From: Ryuthela nishihirai
Lineage: Eukaryota > Arthropoda > Arachnida > Araneae > Heptathelidae
Assembly (NCBI GenBank): GCA_038380435.1
Contig: JAWZYU010000004.1
Location: 20,620,001 to 20,684,000, forward strand
DNA length: 64,000 bases
Reading direction: 5' to 3'
Positions 23,401 to 32,391 of this stretch are shown here, in pieces. Within the stretch, counting starts at the first letter, position 1; the number at the start of each line of letters is the position of its first letter. The notes beneath the pieces were generated by a model. The model was given only the letters and a program-made list of their open reading frames with translations. It made no database searches and had not been told where the DNA came from. The position numbers and the translations under genes were made by a program.

Positions 23401-24050
23401 TTAGGTTTATTGAGATTGGTTGGGCCAACAATATCAAACAGCCCCCTGATCGCAGGCATGGGGCAAAGACCTGTTCTTCCTCCGATAAAGGCTGAAGTCA
23501 CCGATGCTGGTAGGAACTTCAGGCACCACCTTTTCAAGTGGACTTTTTCAAGAGCCATATGGCCTGCCTGAGACACATTACTCCAGTTTAGGCTTGACGA
23601 TGCCCATCTAGCTAAGTAAGGTTCAGGTACCTGCGATGGCCTCTGATTAGGATTATCCACCAACTGATATAAGGTATCCCATGCCTCTGTTCACTTAGGG
23701 CTGGCAACCCAGAAACAAACAGAAAACACAGGGACAGATTCTCCTTCAACAGAGGCCCACCAGTGTAGCAAGTTCAGTATCCATAATCAAGCTCAAATCC
23801 ATAAACAAGTCCAGTCTAGTAGGTATAAATGGTCAGCACCAGGACCCTGTGAAGTTGACCACTCCTGAGCAAGGTTGAAAAGAAAAAGAAAAAAGTGTCC
23901 ATAGATGACTAGATCAGTAAACCATACTGAACTGGCAGCCCTCCCCTTCCGTTCCTTTGCAAAAGAGAATATCTCTTTTGAAAGGTCTAAGAGCCTGCAC
24001 CACCAGAAGGCGGGATCGGACATTAGGTGCTAGACCTGGCCGGTTCTGTG
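20444..24050 (-). pseudogene. RTE-like LINE, copy 2
   Basis: The best preserved of the three RTE copies. The 3' tail is a CAT microsatellite (20460-20487). A 5' frame (21786-23663) is followed, after a frameshift in an A-run near 21,790, by reverse transcriptase segments at 21,614-21,853 and 20,971-21,690, then a C-terminal segment at 20,589-20,843. An extra base in GFRSGKGMCG (near 21,650) breaks the finger region. The catalytic motif reads LDYAVDLALL instead of YADD (copy 1 keeps YADD), so the polymerase would be dead even without the frameshifts. About 400 bp upstream of the first ATG is presumed 5' UTR; its edge is not defined. Confidence 0.9.
21786..23663 (-). CDS. RTE-like LINE 5' frame: AP endonuclease and linker (625 aa)
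   Basis: A 625-codon open frame. Residues 1-100 are a poorly conserved leader. Residues about 101-340 are the exonuclease-endonuclease-phosphatase domain: GTWNVRTL at 101-108, ILGLQKTRW at 128-136, YYAPTED at 202-208, LLGDFNAKVG at 236-245 and the catalytic SDH at 333-335. Residues 340-625 are the linker entering the polymerase palm, ending at a frameshift after AIIIPIFKKR. In this family the metal-binding residue of the QET motif is Glu; here residue 133 is Lys, whereas copy 1 has Glu. Target nicking is therefore probably lost. The start is the first ATG in frame with the upstream stop. This is a transposon relic, not a host gene. Confidence 0.85.
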   Translation of the reverse strand: MVDNPNQRPSQVPEPYLARWASSSLNWSNVSQAGHMALEKVHLKRWCLKFLPASVTSAFIGGRTGLCPMPAIRGLFDIVGPTNLNKPNFFKNPTNHFLSAGTWNVRTLHRDYSLDVLMKEFQRYNLDILGLQKTRWTGKGEIFKNNFKFLFTGREDGKHHKGVGLLLSRHASDALLGYECINERFLTPKFQTSIKDLKVICYYAPTEDADEDEKDRFYGQLQDILNSVKKGDITHLLGDFNAKVGTDSDLWGGVIGPFGIGSCNGNGQRLLQVSKLNGFRITNTYYKHRDIHKNTWVSPDGLHKNVTDYILINSKWASYVRNTRSYRRAEIGSDHYLVKSVLQLKLKKCCARVKKFSFNTEALKDPVIAKAYHDRLLSHYDSQCVLTTEVEEEWDNFKQAFLDTNIILLGKKEQRKKNYLSDKALELISERRNWRNVLNQYPTSPNRKHYRELNKRVKDQLAADKNLWLDGLADKAEEAVRQHNSRELYQIVNVLCGRKRTGIQGLKDKQGKVIEGEDSVIARWSRHFSDVLNNVVSSTPIVCNDERCIGGFNVGPITQSEIILAVSKLKLHKSPGVDEITTEMLRAGNVSVTTWMTEILNNFYDKGMVSKDFTRAIIIPIFKKR

Positions 24051-24221
24051 CATCATCACTAGGGATTGATACACAGCTCTCCTTCTAGTTTATGTCTATC
24101 TACTAAATATTACCCTGATGTTATCACAACACATTCATCCCCTTATTGAAATACATTCCTTCCTTCCTGTCGCATTCCTTCAACAATTGTTTGCAGTGCA
24201 CTTACAGCAGAGGACATCGCA

Positions 24222-24489
24222 AAGTGCAAAATATATCATAAATTGCAATCGTCACATTTTCCAAAATATAATTTGACTCGTAATCACTTTTCGAATCGGT
24301 GTTTAGAGTTCAACTGGTCTTCGGCAGACCTTTCAAATGATGTTCAATTCTACGCAAGTTCTTTGCAAATATCAGAAATGAGGTATCTGGAGGAAAATGT
24401 AAGAGATGGAGAAACGTAACAGAAATTTCATTTTCGTGCTCCTTCGACACATTGAAGAGTTGTTCTTTCTTTTTTCACTTGCTACGCAT
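24222..24489. other. No gene recognised
   Basis: Single-copy-looking sequence between the tandem duplication and a SINE B; no motif seen. Confidence 0.5.
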
Positions 24490-24730
24490 AGGTTCGAGAA
24501 AAATCTTAGAAGCCACTGTTAGCTTTTAAAGGCAACATGACCTACTAAGACCGAAGTCACTGCTGATTATATGGGGAATAGGGGGAATCGATGCCCTCAA
24601 CATCCATAATGCATCTCTTCAACAAGATGAAAGCCTCAGTTAGAGATAATACAACACAACTTTGTCTGTTGGAACAATAACTAGCTCCCTAACCACGATA
24701 CCAATTAAAGCTAGTGGTTAATAAATTATC
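24490..24730 (-). mobile_element. SINE B, diverged, with a 50-60 bp internal insert
   Basis: Minus-oriented blocks ATCTTAGAAGCCACTGTTAG, GACCGAAGTCACTGCTG, CAACACAACTTTGTCTG and CTCCCTAACCACGATACC match the SINE B copies at 30261 and 43857. Between them lies a segment (about 24,575-24,637) absent from the other SINE B copies but similar to 29,670-29,730. Confidence 0.7.
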
Positions 24731-26613
24731 CTTCTTGTTCGTAAGCTACTTTTATTGTCCAACCTTTCTATCTTTAATAAGTGTTAACAGCAAACAGCAA
24801 CTTGCTTCTGTAACACTCTACATATTAAAATATAATCACAGATAAAAAAAGGGCCCCCAAAATTTTATAATAATAATATAATAATTTATTTCGTGCAGGG
24901 GTTACAGTAAAGCCAAGGTACAGGTAATTTTGGATATTAATTTAAACGTTCAAGTGGCTTGATGTCCCAGTATATTTGAGAAATTAGAAAGAAATATTGA
25001 TGATAGTACAAAAATACAAACATATTTACAGGAATTACATAATTATTTGAAACATATAAAAAAATGACAAGTTGCGCAGACGAAGACATTGGTATACTAA
25101 ATTTATATGAAATATAATAAAAAACATAGTAAACTTAGGGGTAAGAAAAGGAAGGTTTAAGACAACAAAGAATAATATGAAATGAATGAACAGGTATAAA
25201 AAGGTTTGCGGATAATCCAGACAAAGGGAAAAGGTGGGGAGTGGGAATAGGGATGAGGAGATGTTGTTGGTCAAACGTTTCAATATTCTAATAGGAGTGG
25301 AGTAACACAATTTCAAAATTTTGTTTTATAATTTAAAGAAATGATATCGCTCGGTAGAGAGTTCCAAGTTGAGGTTGCTTGAAAGACAAAAGAAATTTCA
25401 CCATACTTAGCTCTGAAAATCTTGGGAGTAGGAAAACATTTTATTATCAGAGCGAAGGATGTGGCGATGTCGTAATCGAATATGTACGAATAGAATGAAG
25501 GGGATTAGACTTGTTATAAATAGTGTCGTGAATAAGGGTAATAAACTACAGCTTTCTTCTAAATTCAAGAGTGGGAATTTGGCAGTTGGAAAGAATATCA
25601 GTAAGTGTTAGATATTCTCGTTTGTTAAAATAGGTTTTACTGATGATTTTGAGAGCTTCATTTTGAACTTTTTTATAATTTATAAGAGTTCTTTTTATTA
25701 ATACCAAAAAGTGTGTAAGCACAGTATTCGAGTTTCGGTCGGATGTAAATTTTGTAGAACATCGGGTCATAGGATTATATGTAGTTTGAAATGTACCTAA
25801 ATATATAAGTTCTTTTAGAAGCTGAAGCGACGGTTTTATTAATGTGAATTCCAAAGTCAAGATTATTTATTATCTATCGTCATACCTAAGTACTTCATGG
25901 AAGTGGAAACTGTAATATGGGTGTTATTAATTTTAATGTTTGTGTCAGGCGGGGGAGAATTTGAAGTTGAAAGAAGAACAATATTGGTTTTCTTGGTATT
26001 GACAGTGAATCCATTTTTAGTATACCAATGAAGCACATCATGAATATTATTTTCTATTTCATGTTTTAGAGAAGTGAAAGAATTTGAGGTTAAAGAAAGA
26101 AGACAATCGTCTGCATACATAAAAATATTGTAGTTGCTGGAGGATTCTAGAAGATCGTTAACGAAAAGGTTGAAGAGAATTGGGCTAAAAATGATTCCTG
26201 GAGGTACTCCACGATTGATTTTAAAAGGTGTAGAAATCTCATTAGTGCTTAATTTAGTTCGGATAACACAGTCGTTGAGGTAATATTTAAACCAGGAAAG
26301 AGCTGAGGGCGATAGATTAAGATTGTAGCAGAGTTTTTGCAATATAATTTGTGTTCAACTGAATCAAATGCTTTTGAGATGTCAAGGGAAACCAGTCCCA
26401 CAACTATTTTCTCTTTGCTGTCTAAAGCCAATCTCCATTGATTATAACAAGACGTGAAATGAGAGTTTCAGTTGACCGATTTTTTCAAAATCAGAATTAT
26501 CTTTATGAAAGTAAATTAAATTTTTCAATAAAAGTCGATAATTGTCTCTCGACGGCTTTTTCTAAAATTTTGCTTAAAGCACATGTAACTGAAATAGGTC
26601 GATAGACCACAGG

Positions 26614-28546
26614 CAGGAACGTAGCGAAGGACTATTGGTTTGGTGTTTTTTTGGGGGGGAGATATCGTAAATTTTCAAACTCGGAATTCTAAATTTGCCA
26701 AGTGAGCAAATAATATGTCTAGATTTTTCGCTCTTGCATTTTGCCATTTGACTTACAATTTTGCCTACTAACCTTAGTATCACGGAAATTTTCCCAATAT
26801 TTACATCTTGCCTGAATTATAGCAAGTCAGTGTTAATTTCCCTTGATTTGGCCAAATCTCCTTATTTTTCATAAAACCAATCGCAATCTTTACACCTCTC
26901 CTAAATTTGCCAGTCGCTTAAAAATTATCAAACTACCCAATATTTTGCCTGGTTTTCTCGATTTTGTCAAATCTCCTTAATTTCACAAACTCAATCCCAA
27001 TTATCACACCTCACCTATATTTCACTAAGTGGATTCGAATTTTGCCAACTACCCTAGATTTTGCCAAATCGCCTATATTTTACCCAGTGGATTCGAATTT
27101 TGACAACTCGCCATAATTATACAGAAAATATCGCAATTTTTACATCTTCCCTGAATTATGCCAAGTCACTTCGAATTTAATCAACTCTCCTTAATTGCAC
27201 AATTTTCACAACTCCCCTGTATTTTACCAAGTGGCTTCGAATTTTGCCAACTGCCCTACATTTTGTTAAGTTTCCTCGATTTTGCCATCTCGACACAATT
27301 TTACAGAAAAAATCCAAATTTTGCATCTCACCTGATTTTTGCAAAGTCACTCTGAATTTTGCCAACTCCCCCAAGATTTGCCAATTGCGAAGTTGCCTCG
27401 ATTTTGCCAACACGCCATAATTTTACAGAAAAAAAGATTGCAATTTTTACATCCCACCTTAATTTTGTCAACTGTCCACGATTTTGCCAATTCACTCCGA
27501 ATTTTGCCAACTGCCCCTAGATTTTGCCAATTCGCCATAATTTTACAGAAAAAAATCCAAATTTTTATATCTCACCTGAATTTTGCTAACTGGCCATAAT
27601 TTTACAGAAAAAAGATTGCAATTTTTACATCCCACCTTAATTTTGTCAACTCTCCACGATTTTGCCAATTCCCTCCGAATTTTGCCAACTGCCCCTAGAT
27701 TTTGCCAATTCGCCATAATTTTACAGAAAAAAATCCAAATTTTTATATCTCACCTGAATTTTGCTAACTGGCCATAATTTTACAGAAAAAAGATTGCAAT
27801 TTTTACATCCCACCTTAATTTTGTCAACTGTCCACGATTTTGCCAATTCCCTCCGAATTTTGCCAACTGCCCCTAGATTTTGCCAATTCGCCATAATTTT
27901 ACAGAAAAATATCCAAATTTTTATATCTCACCTGAATTTTGCTAACTGGCCATAATTTTACAGAAAAAAGATTGCAATTTTTACATCCCACCTTAATTTT
28001 GTCAACTCTCCACGATTTTGCCAATTCATTCCGAATTTTGCCAACTGCCCCTAGATTTTGCCAACTCGCCATAATTTTACAGAAAAAATCCAGATTTTTA
28101 CATCTCACCTGAATTTTGCCAACTCCCCACGATTTTGCCAAGTCACTCCGAATTTTGCTAACTCCCTAAGTTTTGCCAACTTGATATAATTTTACAGAAA
28201 AAAATCCCAATTTTTACATCTCATCTGAATTTTGCCAACTCCCCACGATTTTGCCAAGTCACTCCGAATTTTGCCAACTCCCCAAGATTTTTGCCAACTC
28301 ACCTGTATTTTACTAAGTGGCTTCGAATTTTGCCAACTGCTCTGAATTTTTCCGTCTCTCCATTTTCCAAACTGCCCTAGATTTGCCATGTTGCCTCGAT
28401 TTTAACAACTCCCCTTAATTTTGTAAAAAAAAAAGATTACAAATTTTCACAACTCATCTAGATTTTACGAAGTCGTTTCGAATTTTGTCAACTCCGAGTT
28501 ACTTTGGGGGGAGCCTCCCCCCATCCCCCCCATGGCTACGCCCCTG
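26614..28546. mobile_element. hAT-like non-autonomous element filled with satellite repeats
   Basis: Ends are imperfect inverted repeats: CAGGAACGTAGCGAAGG on the left and CCATGGCTACGCCCCTG on the right, both next to G- or C-rich runs. Flanking octamers ACCACAGG (26606-26613) and TCCACAGG (28547-28554) differ at one base, as an aged 8-bp hAT TSD would. Removing the insert joins two halves of the LINE. It has no transposase; almost the whole interior is tandem repeats. Confidence 0.78.
26690..28500. repeat. Satellite-like array, short modules with a 178-bp higher-order unit
   Basis: A module of roughly 20-28 bp with core ATTTTGCCAACT followed by a C-rich or CGA word is repeated dozens of times with drift. 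Between about 27,405 and 28,080 a higher-order unit of exactly 178 bp can be followed: GATTGCAATTTTTACATCCC starts at 27436, 27614, 27792 and 27970. Open frames in the array are by-products of the repeat. Confidence 0.9.
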
Positions 28547-29078
28547 TCCACAGGGTTAGAAGGATTTCAAACTTAAGTTATAGGTGAGATGATGGCTTCT
28601 TTCCATGGAACTGGGAATTCGTTAGAATTAAATGAACAATTAATTAGATCACAAAGGGGTGCAGAAAATAATGGGGAATAAATTTTTAGAATAAAGACAG
28701 GGATTCCGTCTGGTCCGACACTGCGAGTGTTTTTTAGCGAATTTATAAGGTTAAGAAGTAAAAGTGCAGGATTTAGAAAATACGTTATTTAAAACATTAG
28801 CAATGGCATTAGAATCATAGAAGGAGTTGTCATTGTAAACGATCTTATTAATTTTTTGTTTGGTTTCTTAAGTTACCAGTAATAGAATCAAAAATTCGAA
28901 ATATTTCGTTACCATTTGGATTAATAACGGAAAGTCGATTAACGAAATATAAACGCTTGGCATTTTTAATACTACTGTTGACCAGATTACGTTAACTTTT
29001 ATAGTTCTCCCATGTGTATGGATGATTCAGGTTAATTGCATTCTTAGACAAGGGTGAACAGCCTACTTTGCACTGAAT

Positions 29079-29165
29079 CAGGCCCGGATAAAAAAAAAAC
29101 TCTTTTGCCCTTACTCGCATTCTAAAGGGGGAGATTATCTTTCCCACCCCCTAAATCCGGGCCTG
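29079..29165. mobile_element. Very short (87-bp) hAT-like MITE
   Basis: The ends CAGGCCCGGAT and ATCCGGGCCTG are perfect complements. Flanking octamers CACTGAAT and TACTGAAC agree at 6 of 8 positions. The interior is an A-run followed by TTGCCCTTACTCGC and a C-rich tract. Confidence 0.65.
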
Positions 29166-29173
29166 TACTGAAC

Positions 29174-30170
29174 TATTTGACCACTGCAACTAAGCACCAA
29201 ATCAATTTAAAATTGAACATTTCATGTCTAATTAATATCATACAAAACAATTAAATTCCTTTATTGCCTATCGTAAAATCAGTCATTTCTGATAGAAGTG
29301 TAAGGCAACGACAAATAACGACCTGCAGTTTCTGAGAAGTTTCAAATAAATATAACAGAAGGATTCACGTGCAGACATGAAAGGACTCTCTTAATCGCCA
29401 AGTCGCTGACAGAAATTGAGATTTTATAAACAACGTCAACGATTCAAGTCGACTATTTGTGAACTTTTCGCGTGAACTGCTTTCAAACATCAATTGACCC
29501 AGGTCAAAGCAGCATTTCTTTTGCTGGAAATAAAAAATTTCCTAAAAGGCCCCGATGCTCCGGGACACAAGTGCATGCGACCGAAAAGAAACAGCCAGGG
29601 GATTATTTTTTTAAATGCAGCTCTGAGAGCTATTTTAAGAATCGGTGTGGCAAGCAATGGCCGTAGAATGGGGGCCAGATCGATGGCCTCAACATCCATA
29701 ATGCATCTCTTCAACGAGATGAAAGCCTCACGATGTAAACACAGCAATAACTGCAGAGATAAATTCACGTCGCGGTGAAAAAACTTTTCGTAACGGTAGT
29801 TTCAATTTCTCTTTCTTGAAATCACATATCGATGTTTCATTTGTAACCCATCTTCAGGGACAATGTGATACAGATACGCCTTGAACAAAACTTCTGCCAG
29901 AGTCATGCTCTCAATCTGAAGAAGAATATTTCCGTTTCTCACCAGACTGAGTTATCAACATATATTATGAACACCACGTGTCAGCATCGTCAACCCATAC
30001 ATCTTGTATTTTGCTTTAATCTTGCCCCTATTATTCATCGGATATCTTTATATCGTGTGCTTGGAATGGTAAAAAAATTCTTGATTTTAGGAAAAAAGAA
30101 AATATTTGAAAATGGAGTTTGAGTTTGCGGAAATCGAAAAAAAAAAGAAAAAAAAGAATTAGAATGATAG
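29174..30170. other. No gene recognised; small open frame at 29494-29778
   Basis: The segment 29,494-29,778 is open on both strands for over 90 codons and slightly GC-richer, but neither translation resembles a family I know. Its 3' part (29,680-29,730) repeats a segment of the SINE B region at 24,588-24,637, which argues for repeat origin. Confidence 0.45.
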
Positions 30171-30869
30171 TGTTACGACAGATAAACGCGTTACAGTGAC
30201 TTCACGACAAAACGTTCGCATATATGCTTGTGAATTATGCAACAAACGAATTTTTTTTTATTTGCGACATATAGGACAGAGAAGAATCCTAGAAGCTACT
30301 CCTAGCTTTTACAGGCCTTATCATACAAGGACATGCCCTACTACGACCGAAGTCACTGCCTTAACCAACACACAAAGTTTGCCTTGCTGGAACAGTCGCT
30401 AGCTGCCTAACCACTATGCCAGTTAATTTGAATGTAGAACCGACCTGAAAAAGATAATGATAGAATGTTAATGTTAAAAGTTGTGCAGATCAAAAAGGAG
30501 GTTCAGACAGTCTGAGTCAGTACACAATAAGTAAAAACAAGAAGTATCTTTATTAGTGTGTGCGCGAGTGGTTGTTTTGTGTTGCCAGTAAGATAAATTT
30601 AGTGATCTAACAAAAGACGAAGGATTGTTTACGCCTGAAGTGAATGTATTCAAGAGATATGACAGACAAAGTGAAGAGGTAGTAGTTCAGTAGAACAGAC
30701 AGAGCTGGTCTTGTATGCTCTGTAGAAAAAGGGATATTGACTTATATATGACAGTAGTTAGTTTGTTTATAAGTTATGTCATCCATATTTTTGCAATGTA
30801 TTGTAATTTGTTTGTAAATATACTTATTGATTCTCACGCTCAGTGCCTATCCATTTAAAATTTACAACA
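30171..30869 (+). mobile_element. LTR (same family as 193 and 646) with nested SINE B
   Basis: It starts TGTTACGACAGATAAACGCG and ends TTTACAACA. The first 70 bases match 193-260 and the last 170 match the end of 646-1286. It is followed by ATAT; the bases before it are ATAG, so a 4-bp TSD is only approximate. About 165 bp in the 5' third are a SINE B. No internal retrotransposon coding sequence is attached. Confidence 0.65.
30261..30427 (-). mobile_element. SINE B inside LTR
   Basis: Minus-oriented copy: TTTGCGACATATAGGACAGA, TAGAAGCTACTCCTAGC, GACCGAAGTCACTGCC and the head complement GCTGCCTAACCACTATGCC. In sense orientation the head has an A-box-like GGCATAGTGGTTAGGCAGC. Very close to the copy at 43857-44034. 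Confidence 0.8.
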
Positions 30870-32127
30870 ATATAATATTTAAAAAGTGCCTTAACAATAC
30901 AAGTCTCTCATCCCTTCCACAAAGTTTGCAGAGAAATTTTCTTAAGCAGCTGAATTGAGAAAAGTCTTCCATTTGTTTTCGCAGCATATGAACTAGTAGA
31001 ATCAGAGAGAATAATTTCAGAAGCATGCATTCTGTATCAAGACGATTTATAGACTTCTAAATTCAGAAGTTGCGATAAACGAATATGATACCAAAAGCAG
31101 GTAGTCGTAAATTTCTGCTTATTCATTTAAACTCACCGGCTCTTGATTCTTTATTTTTATGCAATGCATTTTATTCCAGGAATGCAATAGAGACTGAGAG
31201 CTACTTTCTTTCGTGTTTTCCCTTCTTTGTAATAATATCACTACCCAAAAAGATTCCAAGTGTTCCGCTATCATTTATCTCAATTTCTGTAGAAAAGCCC
31301 GCAAAACTTTTATCTGTTCGTGGAAGAAGAAAATTGCGTTTTAAATAAATAATATCAGAAAAGGAAATGCATGAAGACAAAAGGAAATATATTTAGATTA
31401 ATCCTTTACTCTGGCAGAATAAGAGTATAAAGCACAATTTTAAGTTCCTGGTGAAATCGCATTTTTGTAAGAGTTTCATGTTTTTATGATCATTATGATG
31501 ACTTGATCCAAATAATGCATATAATTATTAGCGAAACTTTAAACATAAACGTTAATCGATGTTGTATATTTGATTTTTTTTATTCTAAACGTAAATAAAA
31601 TATCACAAATGACCTTTTTCTAAAAATTTCCCTTCTGAACATTCAAGTAATAAGAAATTCATATATAATATTTTACTGATTTTTTTTTTTTTTCCATTTC
31701 AGGTTTTTGTTTGCCTATATATCAGCGTTTCGACTCATTCTTCCAAAAAACCATACCTATACCCTTAGAAAATATGCATATATATTACTATTACATTGTA
31801 AAATCCTTCCTTTTGCAATTGTTGCTGTCCGTGCAAATGAAAGTTCAATTTCCACTGGATCAATCAATAGCAAAAGAATAACTAATATCCATAAAATTAT
31901 TATGCAGCGTGATACTTATATTTTGGGCGATCCCCTTATTCCGTACACGCTTCCAGCAGTTTTTTAATGGCGTCCAGTCCTTTGCTGATTGCCTTTCGCA
32001 TAAGGGAGTCACTTTTCACTCTGCAGACTAATTCCACGAACCACGGTGTCGACGCGTTTCAAAGCCTTAGCTTCATTTTTAAGATACTACTCTCAACCCA
32101 TGCGAACGGAGGTTATATACTAGGGGT
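30870..32127. other. No gene recognised
   Basis: AT-rich. A pyrimidine tract ending TTTCAG near 31,703 resembles a splice acceptor and is followed by an 86-codon frame, but no domain or downstream donor supports an exon. Confidence 0.45.
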
Positions 32128-32391
32128 AACAGTAAGGGACACCGATGGACTTGTAAAGACCGCCATCTGTCGAATGTAACGTTAAGCCATGGCCCCGTGT
32201 GCGGGAGAGACATACCCTGTGCACGTTATAGAACAAGCTGATGGCCTTGACGGGAGGATACCATCTGTCTCCCAACAGCTGTTCCAGTGGGTCCCTTCCG
32301 CCAACCTTCTCTGAGCCTTCGGGGTCCTTGTGACCTGGCCATTTAGCCCTTGGTGTGCAAAAAAAGTGCCGCTCAGAGGTAAAACAACCCA
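32128..32391 (+). mobile_element. SINE A, 5'-truncated
   Basis: It starts inside the body at GGGACACCGATGGACTTG and runs to the tail GAGGTAAAACAACCC. The tRNA-like head is absent, as with incomplete reverse transcription. Confidence 0.88.

Larger units (their letters stand above)
19380..24221. repeat. Tandem segmental duplication, copy 2
   Basis: A direct repeat of 14250-19379, joined without spacer at 19379/19380 and ending AGAGGACATCGCA at 24221. It lacks the SINE C present in copy 1, giving an empty-site comparison. A G-run of about 13 at 19964-19976 replaces GGGGAG of copy 1. Confidence 0.92.
24860..29060 (-). pseudogene. CR1/jockey-group LINE, split by a hAT-like element
   Basis: Minus-strand LINE relic. 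The upstream part (28,560-29,060) gives SSIKNAKRLYFVNRLSVINP and NGNEIFRIFDSITG. After the 26614-28546 insertion it resumes with YRPISVTCALSKILEKAVER, then VSLDISKAFDSVEH, INRGVPPGIIFSPILFNLFV and FMYADDCLLSL with intact YADD at 25,863-26,342. The end carries YKKVQNEALKIISKTYFNKRE at 25,546-25,860 and a hydrophobic tail segment. Frameshifts separate these blocks. An AT-rich TAATAA run near 24,862-24,885 may be the 3' tail. An apurinic endonuclease domain was not seen, so it is probably 5'-truncated. Confidence 0.82.

Noticed and set aside
27339..28389. Many overlapping frames of 60-86 codons on both strands rich in FANSL/NLAKSW words
   Set aside because: They are translations of the 178-bp satellite and its modules; period and wording follow the repeat, not a protein.
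26650..28500. CRISPR-like array
   Set aside because: Modules have no constant repeat/spacer pattern, the drift is satellite-like, and the genome is eukaryotic.
29490..29778. Paired open frames on both strands of more than 90 codons
   Set aside because: Neither has a recognisable family, and part of the DNA is repeated at 24,588-24,637.
31085..31348. Open frame of 87 codons, and the neighbouring 31707-31967 frame after a splice-acceptor-like tract
   Set aside because: Low-complexity AT-rich composition, no domain, and no donor or partner exon; open frames of this size are expected by chance.
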